A stretch of DNA of 64,000 bases from Sphingobium sp. EM0848 (GTDB taxonomy: Bacteria; Pseudomonadota; Alphaproteobacteria; Sphingomonadales; Sphingomonadaceae). The notes under the pieces are model-generated. The model worked only from the letters and a program-made list of their open reading frames with translations. It ran no database searches and had not been told where the DNA came from. A program made the position numbers and the translations under genes. The DNA lies in assembly GCF_013375555.1 (NCBI RefSeq), contig NZ_JABXWB010000005.1:248001-312000 (forward strand). Direction: 5' to 3'. Of this stretch, positions 1 to 8,824 are shown in pieces; position 1 is the first letter of the stretch; each line of letters starts with the position of its first letter.

Positions 1-990
1 TGCACCGGTCGATCCGGCTGACGCCCCCAGGCGGATATCGGGATAAAGCGCCGCCGTTTCGACACCTATGCGTGCGGTGGAGGCGGCCAGACGGCGCTCT
101 GCCATACGAATGTCGGGCCTGCGTTTCAGCAGCGCCTGACCGTCACCGACGGGCAGGACATCCGCCAGTTCCAGCGGATGGCGGCAGCCGAGCAGCTCCA
201 TATCAGCCTGATCTGGCGTCCGCCCCTGCAAGGCGGCAAGGCGAAAGACCGCATTGCGTTGGCGGGCCGCCAGGCGAGGCAGGCGCGCCTTGTTGCTGTC
301 CAGCGCGCCCTTCCGGCGATCCAGCTCGTAGGGTGCGGCACGACCGTAACGGATCAACACCCCGGTCAGACGCACCCCCCTTTCCTGAAGGGCGATGGAA
401 CGTCCCAGCACATCGAGCTGAAAGCCGCTGTTGCACAGGTCAGCATAGGCACGCGCCGTTTCCGCCGCGACATTGATACGCACCAGATCGCGAGCCGCGA
501 TGGCGGCTTCAGTATCGGCGCTCGCCGCCTCGATTCCCCGCCTGAGACCGCCGAACAGGTCGAGGTCATAGCTGACTGCAATACCGGCATTGTATATCTG
601 CCGGGTTGGCGGCTGGACATGCTGCAACTCGGCTTCGGCCGATCTTTGCGCATAGCTGGTTTCCGCGGTCAGACTGCCCTGAATCTCCCGGCTCGCACCT
701 CGGGCATCCAGCAAGGCGAGCGTGCGCTGGAGATTGGCCTCCGCCACGCGGAGATCAGTGTTCGCTTCCAACGCCCTGGCGATCAGATCATCCAGCACCG
801 GATCGTCATAGAGCTTCCACCAATGATCAGGCAGCGGGGCCATATTGGTAACCTGTGTGCCGGAGAGGAAATGGCCCTGCGCGCCCGGTGCGTTGACCAT
901 AGCGGCTTCGGGAACATGATAGTCCGGCCCGACGGTCGCACAGCCCGCCAGCATGGCCGCAAGGAGGAGAGGAGAAACCCGCCTCACCAT
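1..990 (-). CDS. Outer-membrane efflux lipoprotein, NodT/OMF family (partial, 3' end outside window)
   Basis: Outer-membrane channel of a tripartite efflux pump. The reading frame opens with ATG at 990 and stays open to the window edge (330 codons), so the C-terminus is missing. The first 17 residues form a lipoprotein signal ending in the lipobox LAGC, followed by GPDY, as in NodT-type outer-membrane factors. Two typical OMF repeats are visible: WWKLYDDPVLDDLIARALEA near residue 55, and LLKRRPDIRMAERRLAA near residue 290. It overlaps the end of the HlyD gene by 7 bp and is the last visible gene of the FUSC-DUF1656-HlyD-OMF operon. The family is clear; the transported substrate is not. Confidence 0.9.
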   Translation of the reverse strand, partial: MVRRVSPLLLAAMLAGCATVGPDYHVPEAAMVNAPGAQGHFLSGTQVTNMAPLPDHWWKLYDDPVLDDLIARALEANTDLRVAEANLQRTLALLDARGASREIQGSLTAETSYAQRSAEAELQHVQPPTRQIYNAGIAVSYDLDLFGGLRRGIEAASADTEAAIAARDLVRINVAAETARAYADLCNSGFQLDVLGRSIALQERGVRLTGVLIRYGRAAPYELDRRKGALDSNKARLPRLAARQRNAVFRLAALQGRTPDQADMELLGCRHPLELADVLPVGDGQALLKRRPDIRMAERRLAASTARIGVETAALYPDIRLGASAGSTGA

Positions 991-1883
991 GGCAGGCTCC
1001 TGTGGACGCTGCGTCCATCATTGCGGGGATGGACGATCACCGTCGCCGTCTGCCCGGGAATCATCCGCACCTGCGGCGGGATCCTGTCGATCGTGACCCG
1101 AACCGGGATGCGCTGCGCCAGCCGAACCCAGGTGAAGGACGGGTTCACATTAGCGAGCTGCCCATCGACCCCGCCGCGCTCGCGATCCTCAACACCGCCG
1201 GCGATGCTCTGGACATGGCCTTCAACCTCGTCGGCAACACCCATCAGATAGATGCTGGCGGGATCGCCGACGCGAATGGCCGGCAGCTTGGTTTCCTCGA
1301 AATAGCCCTCCACCCGCATGGACTTGCCATAGACCAAAGCGAGCGCCGGCTTGCCTGCGGTGAGGTAGACGCCAGGTTGCAGCGACATATTGGCGACCGT
1401 TCCATCGACCGGCGCGCGAACGAAAGTGCGGTCGAGATTGAAGCGAGCGAGGTTGCGGGCAGCGATCGCCTGGCCGATGCCCGCCCGCAACTGATCAACA
1501 CGCGCCCTCCCCTGTTCGACGACTTCCACCGCGATTACCTCCGCCATGGCATGATTACGCTTGTCTTCGCGGATCGCCTGGGCCAGTGCCGCTTGCTGGC
1601 TGGCGACATTTGCCACCGCCTGTTCGAGTGCCAGCTGATAGCGCGGACGGTCGATCACGAGCAGGATGTCACCCCTTTCCACGGGCTGATTGTCGCTGAC
1701 ACGCACGTCCGTGACGAGGCCACTCACATCCGCCGCCACCGGCACCATGTCAGCGCGCACCTTGCCGTCGCGGGTGACTGGCTCGACCTGATAACGCAGC
1801 CATAATGCATAGATGCCCCCCAGAATGACGAGCAGGACGAGCAGCGTCACGATCGAACGCAGGAGATTTTGGCGATGCAGCAT
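984..1883 (-). CDS. HlyD/EmrA-type periplasmic adaptor subunit
   Basis: Membrane-fusion protein linking the inner-membrane FUSC transporter to the outer-membrane channel. The 299-residue product has one N-terminal membrane anchor (residues 8-27), then a biotinyl-lipoyl-like segment (VSGLVTDVRVSDNQPVERGD), a short helical hairpin and the closing half-motif VRAPVDGTVANMSLQPG. ATG 1883 was chosen because it starts directly before the anchor and lies 1 bp after the stop of the DUF1656 gene. The composition FUSC + DUF1656 + HlyD matches the AaeB/AaeX/AaeA arrangement used for aromatic-acid export; that function is inferred from the family. Confidence 0.93.
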   Translation of the reverse strand: MLHRQNLLRSIVTLLVLLVILGGIYALWLRYQVEPVTRDGKVRADMVPVAADVSGLVTDVRVSDNQPVERGDILLVIDRPRYQLALEQAVANVASQQAALAQAIREDKRNHAMAEVIAVEVVEQGRARVDQLRAGIGQAIAARNLARFNLDRTFVRAPVDGTVANMSLQPGVYLTAGKPALALVYGKSMRVEGYFEETKLPAIRVGDPASIYLMGVADEVEGHVQSIAGGVEDRERGGVDGQLANVNPSFTWVRLAQRIPVRVTIDRIPPQVRMIPGQTATVIVHPRNDGRSVHRSLPW

Positions 1884-1884
1884 A

Positions 1885-2109
1885 TCAGGAAGCGAACCAT
1901 CGATAGAGAAAGGCATCGGCAAAGGCGGACAGCCCCCACCAGAACAGGATGAAGAGCGCGAGTTCCAACAGGCTGGGATGCCAGAGCAACCGGGCGATCG
2001 GTAGCCGTTGGAGGGGCGCGCGCAGCAGATAGACAGACACCGCCGCCAATACACCCCAGGCGAGTGCGGCGGGCATGTAGACGCCCAGCAGGTGGATCTC
2101 CTCGATCAC
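1885..2109 (-). CDS. DUF1656 small inner-membrane protein (AaeX-like)
   Basis: A 74-residue protein with two hydrophobic segments (residues 8-28 and 48-66). It begins MIEEIHLLGVYMP, the hallmark of DUF1656 proteins that accompany FUSC-type exporters. It overlaps the end of the FUSC gene by 4 bp and is followed 1 bp later by the HlyD gene, so the three are translationally linked. Its biochemical role is unknown; membership of the efflux complex is inferred from constant gene neighbourhood. Confidence 0.88.
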   Translation of the reverse strand: MIEEIHLLGVYMPAALAWGVLAAVSVYLLRAPLQRLPIARLLWHPSLLELALFILFWWGLSAFADAFLYRWFAS

Positions 2110-4166
2110 CCCCCGCCCTCCATCGTCAAAGGACCAGCCTTCGGGAAAAGGTTGCAGCGCATCCCCACCAGCGCACGCAGCGCGCGGCGGCGCGCCTCAT
2201 CCAGCGGAAGGGCGAGCAACGCCTGCAGCGCACGGTCAATCGGTTCCAACAGGCTTGCCGGTGGAGGATTGGCATGCCCCTCCCTCCAGCGCAGGCCATA
2301 GAAGGTCGCTAACCCGGCCAATACAGTGCCGAGCCGATGGCGCGCATCATGCGGTACATGGGGCAGCGCTCGGCGGATCGGGATGATATTGCGCCCGATG
2401 CGCAGGTCTGCCAGGCCATCTGCGCTATGCAGCGCATCCCCCGGCGCGGCAACGGCCATGCGAGCGGCGACCTGTCCCAGCCGGTCGATGGCCATGGCGG
2501 TCCAGCGTTCGGGCCGGAACGGACGACGAATATCGGCCAGCTGTGCCAGATCGCCCCAATTGGCGCGCAGGATGCGCCGCGCCGTCCACAGCGCATTGAC
2601 CGACCGGAACAGCCGCGTGACCGCCAGGGTGGTGACGATGCCCCCAAGCTGCGCCAGCCCGGTATTCACGAACAGCGCGAAATCTGCCTGAAAGCGGGCG
2701 AGGAAACCCATGGCGACGATGAAGCAGGAAAACATCGGCAGCGCCTGGGGCGACCGCTTCGGATCCGCCTGAATATAGCCCATCCACAGCAAGGCCGGAG
2801 CGAGGGTCATAATGAGCATCTCATAGCCATCGACCCTGGGGAGGATGACGAAGAGATAGAGGGCGGCCAGCGGAAAGGTCTTGAGCGTCGCGAGCAGATA
2901 ACGGCCGATCACCGGGGCCGGATCATCCTGGGCCGCAAAGGAGCAGGTGATGAGCGCCGCGAAAGCAGCCGTTGCCGATCCATTCGGCCAGGCAAGCAGG
3001 ATCCAGACCGCGCAATAGATGATGAGCGCCGTCGCGGTGGCAAGGCCGGCCAGCGCCGCCACACCATGGTCGCGGGCTAGCGCGAACGAAGAGGGCTCAG
3101 CCCTTAATGCGGGCCGTCCCGGCGCGCCGATCCTTTGTACAAGCCGGTGGCTCGCCGCCAGTTCGACCAGAAATTCCGCGATGCGCGCGCAGGCGCTCGC
3201 CGTCAGCAGGGACGTCCAGTCACCCGGCCCCTCCGCCGTGACAGCCATCGCCTCGCACCGTTGCAGCAATGGCCGAAGCTGCTGAAGGCTGGCGTCCCCG
3301 CTCACCAGCCAATCGATAATATCGTCCAGCAGTAAGGCCTGTTCCGTAGGGATCGCAGCATTTTCCCGCAGCAGATCGAGCCTGTTCGCCGCCGCCGAAG
3401 CCAGCGGCAGGATATTGGCCAGATGTTGCTGCAACGCCATCACCCGCCGCCGCGTTGCTGGCGCCCAGCGCTGATCGAAGGGCAGGTGAACGGCGATCAT
3501 CCCCAATTCGGTTACGTCCGCCGCCAGCATCCGCCGGTGCTCATTCTCCAGCCGGCTATGATGGCTGCCGAGCGCCTCGGCAGTCCAGCGGCGGGCATGC
3601 CCCAGAAAGGATTGCGCGCGGGCGCGGATGACCGGTGTCGCGCTCCACGGCTGGAGCAGCGCGTGAACAGCCGTGACGCACAGGATCGCCACCGTCATTT
3701 CCTCGACCCGCGCGATGGTCGTGTCGAAAATGTTGCCGGGATCGTCCAGATAGGGAAAGCTGATGACTGCCGAGCTGAACGCCGCCATCTGGAAGAGGAA
3801 GGCCCGCGGCGTCCGGTCCAGCACAGCCAGATAGATACAGAATCCGGTCCAGGCGGCGAGGCACAGGACAAGCAATTCCGGCGAATTTTGCAGATTGGGC
3901 ACCAGCAGGATGGTGACGCCCGCGCCCGCGACGATACCCCCCAGCCTGTAGAGAGCCTTGGGCCTGAACGCCCCCGCCATGGGCTGCGCCGTCACATAGA
4001 CCGTCAACAGCGCCCACCAGGGTCGCGGCAGACTGGCGGAGAAGGCAATGGCCAAAGTGATCGCCGCCGCCAGAAAGCTGCTCAGCGAAAAGAGCAGCTT
4101 CTGCGGGTCGATGTGCAGTGCAGGGAATTGCAGGGGCCTCTTTTCGCCCGTGAGCGTCATCGTCAT
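2106..4166 (-). CDS. FUSC-family inner-membrane efflux transporter
   Basis: Fusaric-acid-resistance/AaeB-like transporter, about 686 residues. Two hydrophobic blocks of four to six segments are visible, one in the N-terminal half (LLFSLSSFLAAAITLAIAF onward) and one after about residue 370 (VAALAGLATATALIIYCAVW), separated and followed by soluble helical domains. It is the first gene of the efflux operon. The start is uncertain: ATG 4166 (MTMTLTGEKRP) is preferred because it leaves a normal short tail before the first membrane segment, but ATG 4184, ATG 4193 and GTG 4199 are in frame and none has a clear Shine-Dalgarno. Substrate unknown; aromatic acids or other weak acids are typical for the family. 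Confidence 0.9.
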   Translation of the reverse strand: MTMTLTGEKRPLQFPALHIDPQKLLFSLSSFLAAAITLAIAFSASLPRPWWALLTVYVTAQPMAGAFRPKALYRLGGIVAGAGVTILLVPNLQNSPELLVLCLAAWTGFCIYLAVLDRTPRAFLFQMAAFSSAVISFPYLDDPGNIFDTTIARVEEMTVAILCVTAVHALLQPWSATPVIRARAQSFLGHARRWTAEALGSHHSRLENEHRRMLAADVTELGMIAVHLPFDQRWAPATRRRVMALQQHLANILPLASAAANRLDLLRENAAIPTEQALLLDDIIDWLVSGDASLQQLRPLLQRCEAMAVTAEGPGDWTSLLTASACARIAEFLVELAASHRLVQRIGAPGRPALRAEPSSFALARDHGVAALAGLATATALIIYCAVWILLAWPNGSATAAFAALITCSFAAQDDPAPVIGRYLLATLKTFPLAALYLFVILPRVDGYEMLIMTLAPALLWMGYIQADPKRSPQALPMFSCFIVAMGFLARFQADFALFVNTGLAQLGGIVTTLAVTRLFRSVNALWTARRILRANWGDLAQLADIRRPFRPERWTAMAIDRLGQVAARMAVAAPGDALHSADGLADLRIGRNIIPIRRALPHVPHDARHRLGTVLAGLATFYGLRWREGHANPPPASLLEPIDRALQALLALPLDEARRRALRALVGMRCNLFPKAGPLTMEGGG

Positions 4167-4380
4167 TTCTGGCAACCGTGACATAATGGACATTGTCACG
4201 ATCGAGCATGATCGTGCTCATGACCCCCTTTGCATCGGCCTGCCTAATGATGCTCGTCACCAATCCATAGATCAAAATATTTATGGCTGACTGCAATAAT
4301 ATTGCACCACCGCAATGCACTCCCTCAAAATGGAGATTGCAGAACGGCATCCGCGAAGCCCGGATCACAATGGATGAAGA

Positions 4381-4641
4381 TTATCGGCTTCCAGATCTGT
4401 CCTTCCGGACGACCTCTTCGTCATTGGACTGGTCCTGACCATGTCCCGAAAGCAGAAAGGCTGCAGTCGGCACCAGGACGAAGATGAACAGCATCAGTTG
4501 CTCTTCCGTCACGACGCGATGCTGATGCAGGAAGTATATGCCATAGGCTGCGGCCGCCATAATGAGAGTCCACACCACATGGTGCCGGTTAGAAGGTGGG
4601 TGTGTATCTGACGGCTTCGATCGCTGCCCCTTCATGGGCAT
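4381..4641 (-). CDS. Small hypothetical membrane protein
   Basis: An 86-residue protein with two predicted membrane segments (roughly residues 23-39 and 46-64) and a charged C-terminal tail (DQSNDEEVVRKDRSGSR). A strong GGAGGAG ribosome site precedes the ATG at 4641; a second ATG two codons on is also possible. It sits alone between the efflux operon and the nitric-oxide block, on the same strand as both. No family recognised. Confidence 0.5.
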   Translation of the reverse strand: MPMKGQRSKPSDTHPPSNRHHVVWTLIMAAAAYGIYFLHQHRVVTEEQLMLFIFVLVPTAAFLLSGHGQDQSNDEEVVRKDRSGSR

Positions 4642-4876
4642 CCTCTCCTCCAGGAACAGCCTTCGAAGCGGTCTTCACTATGACGGCCTGGTTCGCGATG
4701 TTGGCCGACCTTTACGCATCGCGCAAACGAATGTTTTTGCAGGCTGACTTCAAAACCTGTGATCGAACATTTTGAAGAGCCCCCGCGCGAGAGTCGCAGT
4801 CCTGCCGATCGGACATCAGCCCGAATATCCAAGAGTTCTCGTGCTCCGAACGACAGATCAGCTATGGAAGGGGGGA

Positions 4877-5341
4877 TCAGATCAATCCATGACTGCCCGC
4901 CACCGCACCAGCTACCGTGATGAGCGCGAAGACCAGTAGCAGGCGATGCATCCACTCCATGCGCCTGAAATCGGCAACGGACCGAACGGACCGCTTCATG
5001 CGCCGATGCAGGAACAGCGGCTCGATCAGAAAAAGCATCACAGCAAAGATGAGCCAGACACACAGCATGGCATACATCCACCAATAGTGCGGATCAGCGA
5101 ACCGCTCCCACATCTGCGCTCGATAGATCATCCAGAAACCGCTGCTTCCTGCAAGCAATATCCAGATGCGCGCCTGCATGGCGAAGCGCCCTTCCAGCCG
5201 GTGGAAGGCGCTGAGCCGCTCCTCCGGTGGATTGCTGCCATGAATGGACGGCATCACCACGAGCGTGACGAACGCGACACCCCCGATCCAGAGCAGGATC
5301 GCGATGACGTGGATGGTCCGCGCTATGGTGATGTCGTCCAT
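4877..5341 (-). CDS. CopD-like four-helix integral membrane protein
   Basis: A 154-residue protein with four predicted membrane helices (about residues 8-30, 58-75, 84-106, 130-150). It starts TIARTIHVIAILLWIGGVAFVTLVVMP, the pattern of the CopD / YccA-like conserved membrane proteins in which an N-terminal His faces the membrane; a second His pair (PLFLHRR, WMHRLL) could bind metal or haem. It follows the hmp gene with an 11-bp gap and is likely the last gene of the nitric-oxide operon. Role unknown; electron transfer or metal handling is only a guess. Confidence 0.7.
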   Translation of the reverse strand: MDDITIARTIHVIAILLWIGGVAFVTLVVMPSIHGSNPPEERLSAFHRLEGRFAMQARIWILLAGSSGFWMIYRAQMWERFADPHYWWMYAMLCVWLIFAVMLFLIEPLFLHRRMKRSVRSVADFRRMEWMHRLLLVFALITVAGAVAGSHGLI

Positions 5342-5352
5342 CGTCCTTTCAC

Positions 5353-6564
5353 TCAGGCCACCAGCAATTCATCGGCAGGACCGAAGAACTCATAGTGGAT
5401 GCGTGCCGACGGAACACCGGTCAGCGAAAGCGTAGAGACCGCGTGGCGCAGGAACGGACGCGGACCGCAAATGTAATAGTCGGCGTCGGCGACCGGCGTG
5501 TTGGCGACCAACCATTCATCGGTGATGATTCCGGCCGCATCATAGTCGCGGCCTTCAACCTCATCGGCGAGCGGGGTCTGGTGAAAGTCTGTCACCTTGA
5601 CCGTCTTGCCCTCGGCAGCAACGGCACGGACATGGTCGCGCATCGCGTGCGTCTCCCGGTCGTGGGTGCCGTGGATATAGTAGATGGGAGCCTCGGCCCC
5701 GCCTGCGACCAGCGCCTCGAGCATGGCCACCATCGGAGTCAGGCCTACACCGCCCGAAAGCAGCACCACCGGCCGTTCGACATGGTCGGCCAGGAAGAAT
5801 TCACCGGCAGGTGCAGCCACTTTGAGAATGGTTCCGACCCTCACTTCATCATGGAGCCAGCCGGAGGCAAGTCCCAATGGCTCGCGCTTGACCGAAATCC
5901 GGTAGGTCTGGCCGTTGGAAGCAGCCGAGATCGAATAGTTGCGCTTGACCGGTGGATGGCCGGGAATCTCGAACCAGAAGGTCAGATATTGCCCTGGCCG
6001 GTGCGCCATGACGGGATTGCCATCGACAGGACGCAACACGAAGGAGTTGATCACACTGCTCTCCCGGACGACCTCCTCCACGCGGAAATCGCGCCATCCG
6101 TTCCAGCCCCCGATCGTCTCCTTCTGCTCGGTATAGACGCGTTCTTCACGCGCGATCAGGATGTTGGCGAGGAACCAGTAGGCCTCGCCCCAGGCGCCCA
6201 AAATCTCCTCCGTGGCCGCATCCCCGAGTACCGCCTTGATCGCGCCCAGCAACGCTTCAGCCACATGGGGATAGTGCTCCGGCAGGATCTGCAAGCCCAC
6301 ATGCTTCTGCGCGATCCGTTCGACGGCCGGAACGAGTGCGCCGAGATTGTCGATATTGCTGGCATAGGCCAGAATGGCCCCGGTCAGGGCGCGGGGCTGA
6401 GAACCCGCATCGCCATGGTGCGACTGATTGAAAAGATCGCGGATATCCGGGTTCTGGAACATGCGCGAATACATCTCATGAACGATATCCAGACCATGAG
6501 CCTCCAGCGCGGGCACCGTGGCTTTGACAAGGGCAATTGTCTGTTCGCTGAGGGGCTGCGACAT
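5353..6564 (-). CDS. hmp: Flavohemoprotein, nitric oxide dioxygenase
   Basis: Cytoplasmic enzyme that converts NO to nitrate with O2 and NAD(P)H. The 403-residue length is normal for Hmp. The globin domain (residues 1-140) has the proximal His in IAQKHVGLQI, the FAD domain has RNYSISAA, and the NAD domain has GGVGLTPM and GPRPFL. ATG 6564 is preceded by AGGAGGAG at ideal spacing. A longer in-frame upstream extension has no family similarity and was discarded. It lies downstream of the DUF1971 and truncated haemoglobin genes in one operon facing the NsrR-type regulator, which supports NO detoxification. Confidence 0.97.
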   Translation of the reverse strand: MSQPLSEQTIALVKATVPALEAHGLDIVHEMYSRMFQNPDIRDLFNQSHHGDAGSQPRALTGAILAYASNIDNLGALVPAVERIAQKHVGLQILPEHYPHVAEALLGAIKAVLGDAATEEILGAWGEAYWFLANILIAREERVYTEQKETIGGWNGWRDFRVEEVVRESSVINSFVLRPVDGNPVMAHRPGQYLTFWFEIPGHPPVKRNYSISAASNGQTYRISVKREPLGLASGWLHDEVRVGTILKVAAPAGEFFLADHVERPVVLLSGGVGLTPMVAMLEALVAGGAEAPIYYIHGTHDRETHAMRDHVRAVAAEGKTVKVTDFHQTPLADEVEGRDYDAAGIITDEWLVANTPVADADYYICGPRPFLRHAVSTLSLTGVPSARIHYEFFGPADELLVA

Positions 6565-6608
6565 CGATATCTCCTCCTGTGCTGAAATTGGCGTTGCGAA
6601 TTGGCCGG

Positions 6609-6884
6609 TCAGGGAAAGGGCGCCTGATCGTAGAAGTCGATCTGCATCTTCATGGGGCCGAGAGGCGTCACGAAATGCGGTTGCTGGGGAAACACGACAC
6701 CCGGGCTGCCGGGGGTCAGGACGGATTCCGACGCAGGATCCAGACAGGTAAATTGAAGGCGCCCCTCCAGGACCCTTATCACCCCCCATACACCCGCCTT
6801 CGTGGCATGGCGGGCGCGCAGAGCGGCAGGAAGCGTATCCTGATCGAAGACGGGCGTGGACCGATAGGGTCGGACATCAGCCAT
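6609..6884 (-). CDS. DUF1971 domain protein
   Basis: A 91-residue protein of the DUF1971 family, a small cupin-like fold also found fused to TehB-type proteins. Recognisable parts are the start YRSTPVFDQDTLPAALRARH, the core GVWGVIRVLEGRLQFTCLDP and the C-terminal PQQPHFVTPLGPMKMQIDFY. The start overlaps the end of the truncated haemoglobin gene by 8 bp, so the two are co-translated. In many bacteria this family sits beside globins and NsrR targets; the biochemical role is unknown. Confidence 0.87.
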   Translation of the reverse strand: MADVRPYRSTPVFDQDTLPAALRARHATKAGVWGVIRVLEGRLQFTCLDPASESVLTPGSPGVVFPQQPHFVTPLGPMKMQIDFYDQAPFP

Positions 6885-7302
6885 GACGCGCTTTCCCTTC
6901 TTGCCGATCCTCGTCTGGCACTGGATCGCGGGACAGCCGAAAGAACATGGCGAGCTGCAAACTTTCGGCAATCTGCGCCGCCTTGGCCTGAAGGGCTGCG
7001 GCAGCGTTCGCGGCCATCATCTCATCGGTCGCCTGCCTCCAGAGCAACAGCCAGCGATCGAAAAGTTCTGGCGAAATCCGCGCCATATGCCTCTGGTGCG
7101 CGGCAACGGGTTGCCCCTTATAGCGCCCGCTTGCGAGCATCACCGACGACCAGAAGGCGGTCAACTTCTTCAGATGCTCCGGCCAGTCAAGCACCGCATC
7201 GTTGAAAATCGGGCCAAGCTCGGCATCGGCTCGAACGCGGGCGTAGAAAGCCTCCACCAGGCTCTGCAGACCCCTTTCGTCGATACGTGAAAGGCCATTC
7301 AC
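6877..7302 (-). CDS. Group III truncated haemoglobin
   Basis: Small globin, 141 residues, of the TrHb3 (P) class. Diagnostic segments are FYARVRADAELGPIFND near the N-terminus, FWSSVMLASGRYKGQP, the proximal-His region VAAHQRH and the WLLLW distal/G-helix segment. The start is GTG 7302 with GGAG eight bases upstream; the nearby ATG at 7298 is out of frame. It is the first gene of the NO operon, and one NsrR-like operator overlaps its promoter region. Likely NO or oxygen chemistry together with Hmp. Confidence 0.92.
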   Translation of the reverse strand: MNGLSRIDERGLQSLVEAFYARVRADAELGPIFNDAVLDWPEHLKKLTAFWSSVMLASGRYKGQPVAAHQRHMARISPELFDRWLLLWRQATDEMMAANAAAALQAKAAQIAESLQLAMFFRLSRDPVPDEDRQEGKARHG

Positions 7303-7315
7303 GACTCAAGCTCCA

Positions 7316-7338
7316 ATCATGTATTGTAAATGCATCTA
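7316..7338. promoter_or_regulatory. NsrR-like operator 1
   Basis: A 23-bp site that, read on the minus strand, matches the published NsrR consensus (11 bp, 1 spacer, 11 bp; AAGATGYATTT half-sites) at 18 of 22 defined positions. It lies 14 bp upstream of the truncated haemoglobin start, so it probably covers the promoter of the NO operon. Confidence 0.7.
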
Positions 7339-7352
7339 TAACATCCATTTGA

Positions 7353-7375
7353 AAGATGCAATGCTGATGCATATT
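7353..7375. promoter_or_regulatory. NsrR-like operator 2
   Basis: Second 23-bp dyad (AAGATGCA ... TGCATATT) matching the NsrR consensus at 17 of 22 defined positions. It lies 35 bp upstream of the regulator gene, in the shared divergent promoter region, and could serve autoregulation. Confidence 0.6.
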
Positions 7376-7409
7376 ATCCAGACATGATTGAAAATGGGCC
7401 GAATCGGTC

Positions 7410-7838
7410 ATGAAGCTGACGCTCTTCACGGACTATTCGATGCGCGTGCTGCTCTATCTCGCCGCACGACCGGACCGCCTGTCTTCAATCGCAGAGGTCG
7501 CACAGGCCTATGACATTTCGCAGAACCATCTGATGAAGGTCGTGAACGACCTGGCGCGAGCCGGATATATCGAGAGTCTCAGAGGACGCGGAGGCGGAAT
7601 CCGCCTCGGGAGGAAACCGGCGGAAATCAATCTGGGCGAGCTGGTGCGCCATACCGAAGGGGGTTTCGATCTGGTGGATTGCGGGAACTGCGTCATTGCG
7701 CCGGCCTGTCGATTGACCGGCGTTCTGAAAGAAGCCCTAGACGCCTTTCTGGCCGTGCTCGATCGTTACACGCTTGCGGATCTCGTAACGGAACCTGCCC
7801 GATTCAAGGACATCTTCGATTCGATCGACTCACGATAG
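7410..7838 (+). CDS. nsrR: NsrR-type Rrf2-family NO-sensing repressor
   Basis: Iron-sulphur regulator, 142 residues. The N-terminal winged helix (MKLTLFTDYSMRVLLYLA, SQNHLMKVVNDLARAGYIES, RGRGGGIRL) is typical of NsrR, and the three cluster cysteines are present in VDCGNCVIAPACRL (about residues 91-101). It is divergent from the globin/Hmp operon with two NsrR-like sites between them, so it should repress that operon until NO destroys the cluster. IscR and RirA are less likely because of the cysteine spacing and the neighbours. Confidence 0.93.
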   Translation: MKLTLFTDYSMRVLLYLAARPDRLSSIAEVAQAYDISQNHLMKVVNDLARAGYIESLRGRGGGIRLGRKPAEINLGELVRHTEGGFDLVDCGNCVIAPACRLTGVLKEALDAFLAVLDRYTLADLVTEPARFKDIFDSIDSR

Positions 7839-8337
7839 TGCGTCGCCGGTCATCCCAATGGAGCTGGAGCCAGCGTCTGCGAGATAGCCGTAAGAAGTGG
7901 AGCCGACCCATTCCACACGGTGGCGTTGCACTTTGACGCATGCGTTTTACCTATTGGAAGAACTGCTCAGTGAAGACCCATCATTCAGCGACATCATATC
8001 GACTGCGAGGAGAACCATGCTTCCGACAATGACGCGCTCTGCAACGAATGGCTTTGCAGCAAGCCCTGCGGCCAAAAGACGGGCCTTTTTGTTGTGGACT
8101 AAGTGTTCAGCCTAAGGCTGTTCTACAATTGCAGTGTTTGTCGGGTAAAGGGCGGAGGCTTTTCCCCTTGAGGTACGCCAGCTTTCCTGCGTTGTTCTCC
8201 GCCAAGTCGACATTCTCGAATCAGCTAGGTCAGGGCAAGCAGCGGCTGTTCGGTAGAGCGCCAAAGCCGGTCGCTCAGACGTGGATTGCCGTAAACTGAA
8301 GCCGGAAAAATCGGCATCGGTCAATTGTCGCTTGAGT
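7839..8337. other. Intergenic stretch without a supported gene
   Basis: About 500 bp between two convergent genes (nsrR and a marR). Short frames exist on both strands (for example 7897-8115 and, minus, 8112-8345), but none has a ribosome site plus a recognisable product. It may hold decayed coding sequence. Confidence 0.5.
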
Positions 8338-8751
8338 TCATCCAAAGCGCGCCAGCAAATTCTGCAACAGCGGGCGCAAGCGCCTGATTTCCTCCCTGTG
8401 CGTTGCTGACAGGCCGGCCAGCAATTCCAGGGCGCTTGGCGTCAATTGTAATCGGGCCTGACGCCGATCCGTTGCCGTTGCGTGACGCGTCACCAGACCC
8501 GATTTCTCCAGCCGATCGACAAGGCCCGTGGCGCTGTGCGGTTTCAGCAGCAAACGCTTTGCCACGAAGCCGACCGTCGCATCCTCCGCAGGTGCAGCGC
8601 GCAGGGCAAGCAGGGCCTGATGCTGTTGCGGCGTCAGCCCCATCTCGGTCGCGCGTTCGTCGCTGAACGCCTGAAACTGGCGCAGTGCAAATCGGAATTC
8701 TGCCAGCGCCTCATAATCTTCGTCCTTCAGGGCGGCGTTATCAACCTCCAT
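8338..8751 (-). CDS. MarR-family transcriptional regulator (ClC-linked)
   Basis: A 137-residue winged-helix regulator. The HTH (VGFVAKRLLLKPHSATGLVDRLEKSGLV) and the wing (DRRQARLQLTPSALELL) are standard for MarR proteins. ATG 8751 has AGAAGGTG at good spacing. It is divergent from the ClC transporter gene, and a 17-bp palindrome lies between them. The same palindrome core recurs after the ClC gene, so this regulator probably controls itself, the transporter and the next small membrane gene. Ligand unknown. Confidence 0.9.
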   Translation of the reverse strand: MEVDNAALKDEDYEALAEFRFALRQFQAFSDERATEMGLTPQQHQALLALRAAPAEDATVGFVAKRLLLKPHSATGLVDRLEKSGLVTRHATATDRRQARLQLTPSALELLAGLSATHREEIRRLRPLLQNLLARFG

Positions 8752-8770
8752 GATCACCTTCTCTTGATAT

Positions 8771-8787
8771 ATATCGTATTACGATAT
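8771..8787. promoter_or_regulatory. Palindromic operator in marR-clc promoter
   Basis: Perfect 17-bp dyad, arms ATATCGTA and TACGATAT around one T, placed 20 bp upstream of the marR start and 38 bp upstream of the ClC start. Its core is identical, apart from the central base, to the dyad at 10608-10638. Confidence 0.7.
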
Positions 8788-8824
8788 AATTGCATTGCAC
8801 CTGTTCCACAAAGAAGGATTTCGC

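Noticed and set aside
178..1251. 357-codon plus-strand ORF at the left edge
   Set aside because: Antisense to the outer-membrane-factor and HlyD genes, which show clear signal, lipobox and family motifs.
8112..8345. 77-codon minus-strand ORF between nsrR and marR
   Set aside because: No ribosome site, no family, and atypical composition compared with neighbours.
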